This document shows positions 41,841 to 50,757 of a DNA stretch of 64,000 nucleotides, in pieces. Source of the DNA: B46-G9 sp964581175 (lineage in GTDB: Bacteria > Desulfobacterota > DSM-4660 > Desulfatiglandales > Desulfatiglandaceae). The translations under genes and the position numbers were made by a program. How positions within the stretch are numbered: the first letter of the stretch is position 1; each line of letters begins with the position of its first letter. A model generated the notes under the pieces. The model did not search any database, was not told the DNA's origin, and saw only the letters and a program-made list of their open reading frames with translations. The stretch spans positions 1-64,000 of the forward strand of contig CAZONI010000007.1 in assembly GCA_964581175.1 (NCBI GenBank). The letters are read 5' to 3'.

Positions 41841-43649
41841 TTACACACCATAAACCACGTAAATCATTCCGATCATAACCACAATAAAAACAACACTTAT
41901 CACGATCCCCGCCTTCATGAAGTCCACACTCCTGTATCGTCCCGGTCCCATGTACAGCGCGTTGACCTGGTGCGTGGGCAGCATAAAGGAATTACTGGTA
42001 GCAAGGCCGACAACAAGTGCCGCCATGCGGGGGTCCGCGTGAGCCGCCATGGCCATGTTGACCACAAGGGGCACCAGAAGCACCGTGGCGCCCACATTGG
42101 ATATTACCAGGGTAAAAACAGTCGACAGGATCCCGATAACCGTCAGAAGAATAATGGGCTGCACTGTGCCGATGGCATTCAACACGGCATGGGCTATCCA
42201 CGCGGCCGTTCCCGTCTTCTCGGTTGCGATACCCAGAGGGATGAGACCGGCCAGCAGAAAAATAGTCCGCCAGTCGACCGCCCTGTAGGCTTCATCTATG
42301 CTGAGCACCCGGGTGACAACCATGCCCAGGGCACCGGTCATGAGGCTTACAGAAAGCTGGATCTTGAATATCATGATCATCGTCAACGCCACAGCCAGCC
42401 AGAGCCCCGCCCACAGGGCCTTTTCGGGACGCATCAGTTCCACGTCTATGGGCGTTGTAAAAAGAAGGCTCCTTTCTTCCTGGAGCAATTTGAGCCGGTG
42501 CCAGGTACCCTGTATCAGGATGGCATCGCCCACATTGAGGACAAGATCCCCTATTTCTGCCCTGTACGTCTCTCCATGCCGGTAAATAGCAAGCGGTGTC
42601 ACGCGAAAACGGTCCTGCAGATTTATCTGGTTGAGGGTCTTGCCCGCAACAGGGGAACGGGGAGCCACAACTGCTTCCACGGTACCCGATGTTGTGTCGG
42701 ACACGTCGTCCTTAAAAACCTCCAGCGCATCCTTGAGCATCATGCCCTCTTCTTCTGCCATGCGACGCACATCTCTCTCCCGGCCATATACCAAGAAGTC
42801 TATATCCGACCGGACCTCTGCTTCCGGGGCGGGGGAAAGAAGCTTGAAATCAGGAGGTTCAATAATGCCGACCACATTGACAAGATAGCGGCGTTTCAGA
42901 TCCTCAACGACCACAGGTTCCCGATAATGGGTAAAATCAGCAGGAGTATGCAATTCATAAGGCTCGCCCAGTTCTTCGAGGGCATGACGCAGCTCGGGTG
43001 CCGGTCCTGCTTCGGCGGAGTCCATGGATCCCCTGGGCAGGATGAACCGGCCGAAAAGGATGAAGCAGGCGATCCCGCTCGTAACCAGGGCCAGACCTAT
43101 GGGAGTGACGTCAAACAGGTGAAAAGGTCGGAGATGAAAAGGTTCCAGGAGGTCATTGAGAAGAATCAGCGGGCTGCACCCCACCAGGGTAATGGTGCCG
43201 CCGAGAATCGCGGAAAACCCTACGGGCATCAGGAGCTTGCTCAAAGGGATCTTGAGCATCTTGCTCACCCGCTGGATGGCAGGAAGAAATAGTGCGGCTG
43301 CGCCGATATTCTGCATGAAACTGGAGATACCGGCTACTGTCAGCGAGATGGCAATAACCACACGCGATTCGCTTCTCCCGGCGACCCGGAGCACCGGCCG
43401 TACCAGTCGATTAATGAGCCCCGTTTTATCCAGCCCGGCGCCGATAATAATGACCGCGATGATAGAAATAACCGCATTACTGCTGAAACCGACAAAGGCC
43501 TCTTTCGGTGTTACAAGATGAAGGAGGGGGAGGGCCACCATCATGAGAATCGCAACCACATCGACCCGCACCCATTCGGCGATGAATAGGAAAATGGCTA
43601 CCCCGATCATGATCATCACGAGGATCATTTCAGTCGTCAATGGTTCCAT
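41841..43649 (-). CDS. SLC13/DASS-type anion transporter with two RCK_C domains
   Basis: 602 aa. N-terminal helices (about 1-185) and C-terminal helices (about 405-600) flank a soluble middle (about 215-395) holding two TrkA-C/RCK_C modules, the second with GKTLNQINLQDRFRVTPLAI and GDAILIQGTWHRL. This is the SAC1/CysZ-like layout of bacterial sulfate or dicarboxylate carriers. MPVGFSAILGGTITLVG and MLPTHQVNALYMGPG are the repeated pore motifs. A sulfur oxyanion is a reasonable substrate, given two TauE/SafE exporters nearby, but that is inference. Confidence 0.88.
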   Translation of the reverse strand: MEPLTTEMILVMIMIGVAIFLFIAEWVRVDVVAILMMVALPLLHLVTPKEAFVGFSSNAVISIIAVIIIGAGLDKTGLINRLVRPVLRVAGRSESRVVIAISLTVAGISSFMQNIGAAALFLPAIQRVSKMLKIPLSKLLMPVGFSAILGGTITLVGCSPLILLNDLLEPFHLRPFHLFDVTPIGLALVTSGIACFILFGRFILPRGSMDSAEAGPAPELRHALEELGEPYELHTPADFTHYREPVVVEDLKRRYLVNVVGIIEPPDFKLLSPAPEAEVRSDIDFLVYGRERDVRRMAEEEGMMLKDALEVFKDDVSDTTSGTVEAVVAPRSPVAGKTLNQINLQDRFRVTPLAIYRHGETYRAEIGDLVLNVGDAILIQGTWHRLKLLQEERSLLFTTPIDVELMRPEKALWAGLWLAVALTMIMIFKIQLSVSLMTGALGMVVTRVLSIDEAYRAVDWRTIFLLAGLIPLGIATEKTGTAAWIAHAVLNAIGTVQPIILLTVIGILSTVFTLVISNVGATVLLVPLVVNMAMAAHADPRMAALVVGLATSNSFMLPTHQVNALYMGPGRYRSVDFMKAGIVISVVFIVVMIGMIYVVYGV

Positions 43650-43720
43650 AGATCAGTTTCCTCTCGAGGTTTCGCCAGGGCTGAATATGGGATCATTCAG
43701 AAGCGACGTTTGACCGTTGG

Positions 43721-43750
43721 ATGATAGGAAAAAGAGGAGGTATAAGTCAA
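43721..43750 (-). promoter_or_regulatory. candidate sigma-70 promoter of the SLC13-CKL2 genes
   Basis: The minus strand has TTGACT (43745-43750), 18 bases, then TATCAT (43721-43726), about 70 bases before the ATG. The rest of the 374-base divergent gap up to the HK2 gene shows no other clear feature. Confidence 0.5.
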
Positions 43751-44023
43751 GAATAAAACAGCGCTTTTGGTCTGTTGCACGGGATGAGGTCGAGCTGCAC
43801 GATAAATGCGTAGTCCAGCGCGAAAAATAATGGTATAAGCTAAAAAGGATACGTTATCATGGAGAAAATGCCGTAACCACCGAGTTCGAAAACAGATTTT
43901 TCTGGCCGGCACAAAGCTCCGAAGGACCGTTGAAATCCTCTGAAAAAAGTAAACAGTTGCATCAAGACTTTTTTCACGCTGGAGAGGAATATCCTTTCCC
44001 AGATCCCCTTGAAGGGTTTCATT

Positions 44024-45436
44024 ATGAAAACCATTCGGGCAAAAATAGCCGTCTTTTTCGCATTATGTCTTGTCTTTGTAGGAGTGCTCTCCGGCCTCTA
44101 CTATCAGAACACAATGAGCCTCGGGAAAAAGCTTGTTATCATACAAAATTTTGACGATCTCCTGAAAAATATTCTGGAACTGCGGCGGTATGAAAAAAAT
44201 TTCACCTATTATCATGATCCGGCAAGCCTGGACGAGAGTGTATTCTATTTTTTCAAGATCGAGGATGCTTTCAACCGATTCAGGCAAGAGATCACTCAGG
44301 TTGTGGGCACGAAAGAATGCGATGCATTTCAGAGGGATATGAACGATTACAAGGACATTTTGGGACAGAGCATGAGCCTGGCCAAGACGGGCACGCCAAA
44401 AATGAACCTTGAAGGTATCCGTGAAAAAGGCAAGGCCCTTGTGGACTTTGCCCAAAAACTTATCAAAACGAAGCGTCGGAGAATAGAGCGCGCTCTCGGT
44501 CAAAGCCTCATTATGCCGTTCGCCTCTTTTGCAGCCTTCATCATTCTGATCGCGGTGGTGTTCCAGTTGGTAAACCTCGGTATATTGAGACCCCTTTCCC
44601 TCGTGGAACGGGCAACAGAGGAAGTGGCCAAAGATACCTTCACGCCGATCGTCTACCAGGAAAAAAAGGGGGACGAAATATCGCGCTTGATTGCAGCGTT
44701 CAATAAGATGGCCGAGGAACTGGAATCAAGGCAGGAGGCGTTGCTCCAGTCCCGTAAAATGGCGTCCATCGGAACCTTCACATCGGGTATTGCCCATGAA
44801 CTCAACAATCCCATCAACAATATGTCCCTGATAGTCGAATCCTTGATGGAAGATGATGAGAGAATGGACCACGCTGAACGTATGCGGCTTTACCGGGACC
44901 TCATGAACCAGGCCGACCGATCCAGTGAGATCGTGCGGAACCTCCTTGAGTTTTCCCGGGCAAGGCATTCGCACTTGGAGGAAGTTTCCCTAGAAAGAGT
45001 GGTGGATAAAACGGCCCAGCTCGTGAAGAACGAACTGCGTTTGAACCGAATTACATTTTCCAAAGAAATCCTTGGCCGGATACCACGTTTAAAGATAGAT
45101 AAGAGTGGGATCCAACAGGTCTTGCTCAACCTGTACCTCAACAGTATTCAGGCCATGGACGGGGGAGGAGAGCTGAAGGTATTGGTCGGCCTGGATCATG
45201 TCAAAAATGAAATCAGAATGGACGTGATGGATACGGGAAGGGGAATAGCCCCTGGGGATCTTGAGTCCATCTTCGATCCTTTCTTTTCCACAAAAAAAGA
45301 GGGGGAAGGGACGGGACTGGGACTCTCGGTCTCCTACAATATCATAAAGAAACACGGAGGCCGGATAAGCGTTGAGAGCCGGCCCGGAAAAGGCGCTTGC
45401 TTTTCAATATTTCTTCCTCTGGATGAGAATAAATGA
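44024..45436 (+). CDS. sensor histidine kinase (HK2)
   Basis: 470 aa from the ATG at 44024, with GAAGGG upstream; a TTG five codons earlier is less likely. Helix 1 is near residues 8-27. The periplasmic helical sensor has ELRRYEKNFTYYHD. Helix 2 is near 158-182; then HAMP, GIAHELNNPINN with the phospho-His, and DTGRGIAPGDLESIFDPFF. It overlaps the sigma-54 regulator by four bases (ATGA), so the two form a classic kinase/regulator pair. Confidence 0.92.
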   Translation: MKTIRAKIAVFFALCLVFVGVLSGLYYQNTMSLGKKLVIIQNFDDLLKNILELRRYEKNFTYYHDPASLDESVFYFFKIEDAFNRFRQEITQVVGTKECDAFQRDMNDYKDILGQSMSLAKTGTPKMNLEGIREKGKALVDFAQKLIKTKRRRIERALGQSLIMPFASFAAFIILIAVVFQLVNLGILRPLSLVERATEEVAKDTFTPIVYQEKKGDEISRLIAAFNKMAEELESRQEALLQSRKMASIGTFTSGIAHELNNPINNMSLIVESLMEDDERMDHAERMRLYRDLMNQADRSSEIVRNLLEFSRARHSHLEEVSLERVVDKTAQLVKNELRLNRITFSKEILGRIPRLKIDKSGIQQVLLNLYLNSIQAMDGGGELKVLVGLDHVKNEIRMDVMDTGRGIAPGDLESIFDPFFSTKKEGEGTGLGLSVSYNIIKKHGGRISVESRPGKGACFSIFLPLDENK

Positions 45437-46797
45437 AACACTCCTATGGAATCCACTCCCACTGTGTGGCGGTCATTGACGACGAAACCGTCGCCTGCCG
45501 CGAAATAAGGCGGGCTCTCATGAAGGACCATCATCAGGTAAAAATCTTTCATGACGGGGAATCGGCGTTAAAAGAATTGAGCTCTGATCCCTGCGATCTC
45601 GTCCTTTGCGATCTCAGGCTTCCAGGCATGGACGGCCTGCAAGTCCTCAAGAAAATAAAGCAGGATCACCCCTGGACCGAGGTAATTATCATAACCGCTT
45701 ACAGCACGGTTGAAACGGCGATAGAGGCTATTCGTGAAGGAGCATTTCATTATGTAACAAAACCGGTTAAAATGGCTGAACTCAGATCCCTCGTTTCTCG
45801 ATCCTTGGAAAAGGTGCGTTTGGTTCAAGAAAAAGAATCTCTCAAAAAGGCTCTTTTTTCCATATCCCGAAAACAGGACCTTATTGGCCGCAGTCATGCA
45901 ATCATGGAGGTTCAGAAGCTTGTACGCAAAGTCGCCGACCTGAACTGCAATGTGCTCATTCAAGGAGAGAGCGGGACCGGCAAGGAAATCGTTGCCCGAT
46001 CCCTCCACTCTCAAAGCGCAAGACGCGACAAGCCTTTTGTTTCTTTTAACTGCGGCGGTTTCACCCAGGAGCTCATCGCCAATGAGTTGTTCGGTCATGA
46101 AAAAGGCGCCTTCACAGGAGCTGTGGATACCAAGGTAGGCCTTTTGGAGGCCTCCGACAAGGGCTCTATTTTTCTTGATGAGATCGGCGAAATGCCCACC
46201 AGCATGCAAGTAAAACTACTCAGATTCGTTCAGGAAAGAACCGTTCTGCGTGTCGGAGGAATCAAGCCCATTTCGGTAAATGTGCGCCTGATCGCCGCCA
46301 GCAATCAAGACCTAAAGGCATTGGTGAGAGAAAGAAAATTCCGTGAGGATCTTTTTTTTCGTCTTCATGTCGTCCTCATTTCACTGCCGCCTTTGAGGGC
46401 CAGAAAAGAAGACATCCCCATTCTGATCAATCACTTCCTGACCCATTACAGAGCATTATTCGGCAAGAATATCTCAGGCCTCGATCCGGAGGCCATGGAA
46501 ATACTTCTTCGCTATCCTTTTCCCGGCAACGTTCGTGAATTGGAGAACATCATTGAACGTACCGTAGCTCTCGCTGACGGACCTGTTATTCACCCCAAAG
46601 ACCTCCCCACCGACCTCCAGCAGCTTTCCATCAGTGCCCTGGACAACGGTGTCCTTCCGTCTTTGGAAGAAAAGGAAAAGGAATACATTCATCAGGTCCT
46701 TATCCATACCAATTACAAAAAGGGGCTTGCCGCCGAAATACTAAAGGTGCCAAGGACGACTCTCTGGCGCAAAATGAAAAGATTTGGTCTCGCTTAG
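45433..46797 (+). CDS. sigma-54-dependent response regulator (NtrC family)
   Basis: 454 aa. Receiver with phospho-acceptor D60 in VLCDLRLPGMDG. The AAA+ domain has Walker A GESGTGKE, the sigma-54 contact loop GAFTGA, Walker B IFLDEIGEM and the arginine-finger region LFFRLHVV. A C-terminal Fis-type helix-turn-helix follows (AAEILKVPRTTLWRKMKRF). It activates promoters read by sigma-54 RNA polymerase when HK2 phosphorylates it. The candidate site at 46985-47001, just downstream, is the obvious target. Confidence 0.95.
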   Translation: MKHSYGIHSHCVAVIDDETVACREIRRALMKDHHQVKIFHDGESALKELSSDPCDLVLCDLRLPGMDGLQVLKKIKQDHPWTEVIIITAYSTVETAIEAIREGAFHYVTKPVKMAELRSLVSRSLEKVRLVQEKESLKKALFSISRKQDLIGRSHAIMEVQKLVRKVADLNCNVLIQGESGTGKEIVARSLHSQSARRDKPFVSFNCGGFTQELIANELFGHEKGAFTGAVDTKVGLLEASDKGSIFLDEIGEMPTSMQVKLLRFVQERTVLRVGGIKPISVNVRLIAASNQDLKALVRERKFREDLFFRLHVVLISLPPLRARKEDIPILINHFLTHYRALFGKNISGLDPEAMEILLRYPFPGNVRELENIIERTVALADGPVIHPKDLPTDLQQLSISALDNGVLPSLEEKEKEYIHQVLIHTNYKKGLAAEILKVPRTTLWRKMKRFGLA

Positions 46798-46984
46798 CTC
46801 TGCGGCTTCTGCCCCTGGTTTCCCCTTTTCAACCTGAAACAATACGCAAAACCCTTTGTTTTCATAAGATTAATCGGCAACGTTCTGTTTTCGTGCACCA
46901 TTCTTGTTCCAATATGCAACGAATCATTCCTTGCTACCATCAGGCTCATGGCGCTAATTGGCTGAAAATACATGCTAAATTTAC

Positions 46985-47001
46985 TTGGCATGAATCTTGT
47001 C
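46985..47001 (+). promoter_or_regulatory. candidate sigma-54 promoter of the usp-CKL3 genes
   Basis: TTGGCATGAATCTTGTC matches the -24/-12 pattern with correct ten-base spacing, but the -12 reads GT instead of GC. It lies about 47 bases before the TTG start and follows the sigma-54 activator gene. CAACG occurs twice upstream (within the gap 46798-46984), a possible but unproven activator site. Confidence 0.4.
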
Positions 47002-47047
47002 TATTGGCTTTGTGTGAAGAACAGAATTGCTGAGGAGGCGTGAAGAA

Positions 47048-47443
47048 TTGGTCAGTCAAAGGAGAATTCTGGTCCCCCTGGGTCCACAAAGCAAGGACCT
47101 GAAAGGTGTCTACCATGCACTTGCCCTGGCTGAAAGGATGAAGGCGAAAATTCTCATCCTTCAGATTGAAAATCAGAAGGATGAGAACGGAAGTAACATC
47201 TGGAAAGAGAAAGTCCTGCTTGACCTGGTTAACACCGCTTCGCAGGAGGGACTGGCCGTCTCACATCACATTGCGTATGGGACAGTGGAAAAAGAAATCC
47301 TGGAGTTCATAAAGAATGAGTCCATAGAACTGGTGGTGCTGGGAGAGGAGGATCAAATGGCTCAAGCTCTCATCCGGATCAGGACGAAAGTACCCTTTCA
47401 GATCATCCAGGTGAAAGAAAAAGACAACGTGGACTATCTCTAA
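47048..47443 (+). CDS. universal stress protein family (UspA-like, short)
   Basis: 131 aa from a TTG at 47048, chosen because AGGAGG lies nine bases upstream; no ATG is available. A single alpha/beta domain opens RRILVPLGPQ and ends with ELVVLGEEDQ and VPFQIIQV. The ATP loop (G-2x-G-9x-G) is missing, so it is a non-ATP-binding member. It is 18 bases ahead of CKL3 and likely the first gene of a sigma-54-driven unit. Confidence 0.8.
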   Translation: MVSQRRILVPLGPQSKDLKGVYHALALAERMKAKILILQIENQKDENGSNIWKEKVLLDLVNTASQEGLAVSHHIAYGTVEKEILEFIKNESIELVVLGEEDQMAQALIRIRTKVPFQIIQVKEKDNVDYL

Positions 47444-47461
47444 AAAGGAGGTTAGCTCAGA

Positions 47462-48982
47462 ATGTCTATTGTTATGATTTCGAGCGCCGCGCATGACGTC
47501 GGAAAAGAGCTTGCCCTGAGCCTTGAGAAAAAGACGGGCTGGCCGTCGTTGAGCAGGACCGAGTTGGTTGAAGAGGCACGGGAGCACGGGATTAAGCTGG
47601 GACGCCTCGAGACTTCCATCATCAAATCACCGGTTGTGCCTGAAAGACTGGCCAAGGAAAAGAACCTCTACCTGGCGTTCATTACGGCGATCCTCTGCGA
47701 AAAAGGCAAAGGGGGCAATCTGATCTACCAGGGAAGGGCGGGGCACCTGCTCCTGCCCGGAGTCACTCACCGGCTCCGGGTAGGTTTGATGACACCCGGC
47801 GAAATGCGGGTCGAGAACGCCATGCGAGATTTGAGGTTGCCGAGAGAAAAGGCCCAGGTCTACCTGGACCAGTTGGACGAAGACTTCAACAAATGGGTGC
47901 GTTATGTTCACGGTGTGGAGCGATTGGATCCCGCTCAATATGATCTTTTTGTCAATCTTCATAATGTGAGCCTGCCAAATATCTCTGCGACCCTGTGCAG
48001 TATGGCCGAATTGCCGGATTTCCAGCCGACTCCGGTAAGCCTGAGATTGATGGATAACCTTGATCTAACTGCCCGGGCAAAAGTGCTCCTGGCAACCCAT
48101 GAACTGACCCGGGATCTCGATCTGGGAATCCGGGCCGTGGATGGTGTGGTTACCGTCACGTATATGCCCCGTCAGGAAGGCGCAGCCGAAGCCATCTTGG
48201 AGGTGCTGCAAGGGCTCAAGGGATGCAAAGAGGCCAGATGCACAATGGCGGAGACCAATATCCTATGGGTTCAGGAATCATTCAGCGCCGATTCCGAGAA
48301 CTTCCAGGAAATCGTCCAGCTATCCCGGCGGTGGGGCGCAGCTGTGGAACTCCTCCGGGTAGCGCCACCAGCACAACGGGTACAGGGCCTCCCTGAAGAA
48401 AGTCATGGGATTGAAAGGATTCCTGTTCAAGGAACAGCAGGAGGAACATACACCGGAGGCGTGGAAGACGACAGCTTTGAGTCTGAGGGAGAGGATAACG
48501 GGCTTAGCCACACAATGGAAGCGCTGGTATCTATGGGCCGTTCCGCAGGGGGAGAAACAATCTATGGAGCCAAGGATGAAATCATTGACAAGATACGAGG
48601 CGAAAGCAACTGTTCTCTGGTAGTACTGGGAGACTTGTTTCTCGAGAAAGGTCGCGAGGCCCGAAAGCGCATGATACGCGAACTTTCTCTTGCCATCCGG
48701 GAACGGTTGAAGGCGCCGATCATCACCGCTGATGAGATGAGTTCTCGATTCCTTTTCGGCAAAAAACAGGCGATAAAACTTCTTGGTTTTGCTGCCCTGG
48801 TCATCTGTGTCTACATCCTGGTCTTTTCTTTCCAGAAGCCGATCCTGAATTTCCTGGGCGGAGAAATTCACGAGCAGTGGAAATGGCTGGCATCGATCAC
48901 CGTGGCCCTGTTTGTTCCTTTTGTCGCGTATTGCTACAGTGCAGTTACGGGTCTGCTCTTAAAATTGATTGGGATTGACTAG
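47462..48982 (+). CDS. cytidylate-kinase-like protein fused to a Usp-like segment and two membrane helices (CKL3)
   Basis: 506 aa, AAAAGGAGG upstream. Residues 1-190: IVMISSAAHDVGKELALSL in the P-loop position, NLIYQGRAGHLLLPGV as in CKL1 and CKL2. Residues about 200-265 are BON-like. Residues about 270-440 have an alpha/beta pattern ending SLVVLGDLF and APIITADE, like the second half of a Usp domain, with a low-complexity acidic insert near 340. Two helices close the chain (about 440-460 and 477-500). It is probably anchored in the inner membrane with the kinase-like domain inside. No protein with this order is known to me. Confidence 0.75.
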   Translation: MSIVMISSAAHDVGKELALSLEKKTGWPSLSRTELVEEAREHGIKLGRLETSIIKSPVVPERLAKEKNLYLAFITAILCEKGKGGNLIYQGRAGHLLLPGVTHRLRVGLMTPGEMRVENAMRDLRLPREKAQVYLDQLDEDFNKWVRYVHGVERLDPAQYDLFVNLHNVSLPNISATLCSMAELPDFQPTPVSLRLMDNLDLTARAKVLLATHELTRDLDLGIRAVDGVVTVTYMPRQEGAAEAILEVLQGLKGCKEARCTMAETNILWVQESFSADSENFQEIVQLSRRWGAAVELLRVAPPAQRVQGLPEESHGIERIPVQGTAGGTYTGGVEDDSFESEGEDNGLSHTMEALVSMGRSAGGETIYGAKDEIIDKIRGESNCSLVVLGDLFLEKGREARKRMIRELSLAIRERLKAPIITADEMSSRFLFGKKQAIKLLGFAALVICVYILVFSFQKPILNFLGGEIHEQWKWLASITVALFVPFVAYCYSAVTGLLLKLIGID

Positions 48983-49059
48983 ACCCGGGATGATTGTCCT
49001 GCGAATCAATCAAGGACGGCAACATGCTTGATTCCTGAGCAAAGCGGAGGAGGTGGAAA

Positions 49060-50178
49060 ATGCATCATCTGGCTGTCCATTTTGTTGACATCAATCTGGC
49101 TACCGGCTTGCAGGTTGTCCTTCTGGGATTCATCGGCGGCGTGCTGAGCGGCTTCATCGGCAGCGGCGGGGCCTTTTTCATGACGCCCGGGATGATGAAC
49201 CTCGGGGTTGAGGGCGTGATCTCAGTCGCCAGCAACATCACCCACAAGTTCGGCAAGGCCATGGTGGGATCCAGGAAACATGGCGAGGCAGGAAATGTGG
49301 ACAAAAAGCTGGCTGTCTTTGTGCTGGGGACTGCGATTATCGGCATCCAGCTGGCAGTCGTAATAGCCAGCAAGCTCTTTCGTGAAGGGACAGGTCACGG
49401 CGCAGCAAAGGGCGCGGGTGCGAACCTCTACATCAGCATCGTTTTTGCCACCATCCTCCTGGGCGTTGCCTTGTCCATGCTCAGTGACCTGATCAAGACC
49501 TCTCGCGAGCCCGAAGGCGGGGCGGGACCTTCCACAAGGATAGCCGATTTTCTGGCCAGGTTCAACCTTCCTCCCGTGATTCACTTCAAAGTCGCCGACA
49601 CAAAGGTGAGTCTGTGGGTTATTTTGGCCGTAGGAACGGCCACCGGGTATCTGGCAGGAACCATAGGCGTGGGAGGCTTCATCGGCGTGCCGGCCATGAT
49701 TTACGTATTCGGAGTTCCGACTGCAGTGGCAGCCGGTACGGAGCTCTACCTTGCCATGTTCATGGGAGCATACGGAGCACTGAGTTACGCTTACCAGGGA
49801 TTTGTGGACATCCGATTGACCTTGCTGCTCTACCTGGGTTCACTGGTTGGAATCTATCTGGGTGTCTATGGGGTGAAGGTGGTCAATGAGAAGGTCATTC
49901 GTCTCGTGACCAGCCTCATTATTCTGTTGTGCGTCTTAAGCCGAATAATCGCCATTCCCATCTACCTGCGCCAGCTCGGCTACCTCAATATTGATCCTGG
50001 ATGGGATCGCTATTTCAATCTTGTGAGCAAGTTCTTCCTGTTCGCCAGCGGCATTTCGGGCTGTCTTGTCATTCTGTTCTATGTGGTCCGGGCATATAGA
50101 CAGAGGAGAGAAATGCACAGAACCCTGCAATTCGCAGGCGGTTCTCCCGTGAAACGGGGAGAGGCAAGTCCGGCGTAA
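49060..50178 (+). CDS. TauE/SafE-family anion exporter (TSUP1)
   Basis: 372 aa, GGAGGAGG before the ATG. About eight to nine helices in two related halves: GFIGGVLSGFIGSGGAFFMT opens the first and GTATGYLAGTIGVGGFIGVP the second, the glycine-rich repeats of TSUP carriers (PF01925). A cytoplasmic loop of about 50 residues lies between them. Members export sulfite, sulfoacetate or similar anions. It is followed by RR2 and Usp2. Confidence 0.88.
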   Translation: MHHLAVHFVDINLATGLQVVLLGFIGGVLSGFIGSGGAFFMTPGMMNLGVEGVISVASNITHKFGKAMVGSRKHGEAGNVDKKLAVFVLGTAIIGIQLAVVIASKLFREGTGHGAAKGAGANLYISIVFATILLGVALSMLSDLIKTSREPEGGAGPSTRIADFLARFNLPPVIHFKVADTKVSLWVILAVGTATGYLAGTIGVGGFIGVPAMIYVFGVPTAVAAGTELYLAMFMGAYGALSYAYQGFVDIRLTLLLYLGSLVGIYLGVYGVKVVNEKVIRLVTSLIILLCVLSRIIAIPIYLRQLGYLNIDPGWDRYFNLVSKFFLFASGISGCLVILFYVVRAYRQRREMHRTLQFAGGSPVKRGEASPA

Positions 50179-50234
50179 AAAATCTCTGGGAATTTGTTTA
50201 CGAATTCCAACTTCAATCCTGAGGAGGAGAAGAA

Positions 50235-50627
50235 ATGGGAGATGGACTCGATATTCTGGTTCTGGATGATGAGCCAATCGTGGGCGAACGACTGAAACCG
50301 GCCCTCGAAAAAGAGGGACATCAGGTTGAGATCTTTGTCGATCCTAATCGAGCCCTGGAACGAATATCGGAAAAGGCGTTCGATATCGTGGTCACGGACA
50401 TTCGCATGGATGAAATGGATGGGATCCAGGTCCTCGAAAAGGTATCGGAAAAGTCAAACCGGACAAAGGTCATCATGATTACAGGGTATGCCACGCTCGA
50501 GGTGGCCAGGGAATCCCTGACCAAAGGGGCATTCGACTTCATTGCCAAGCCTTTCAAATTGAGAGAAATGCGGGCAGCCATCAAGAAAGCGGCAGAGGCA
50601 CTCGAGAATGAACAGGATGCCGACTAG
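50235..50627 (+). CDS. stand-alone response regulator receiver (RR2)
   Basis: 130 aa, GAGGAGGAG upstream. D11-D12 acidic pair, D55 in VVTDIRMDE and lysine in FDFIAKPFKL. It shares LDDEPIVGERLKPAL with RR1 and RR3. No output domain. It lies between TSUP1 and a tandem-Usp gene. Confidence 0.92.
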   Translation: MGDGLDILVLDDEPIVGERLKPALEKEGHQVEIFVDPNRALERISEKAFDIVVTDIRMDEMDGIQVLEKVSEKSNRTKVIMITGYATLEVARESLTKGAFDFIAKPFKLREMRAAIKKAAEALENEQDAD

Positions 50628-50757
50628 AAACAAAACAATGACCTCAACAGAGGGAAGAGCCCTCGGGAAAAGCTCCATGCCGGAATTGCCGGGTTGTGTT
50701 TTGCCGGCCGCTCTCGCGTACCGGCAGGAAGTCTGAACGAAATCATGGGGGAAAAAT

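Noticed and set aside
41805..43292. 495-codon open frame on the plus strand
   Set aside because: Antisense to the SLC13 transporter; composition is His/Arg/Gly-rich with no recognisable domain.
50693..50708. sigma-54-like sequence before Usp2
   Set aside because: GG and GC have the right spacing, but the -24 box lacks the usual TGGC; a match this loose is expected by chance.
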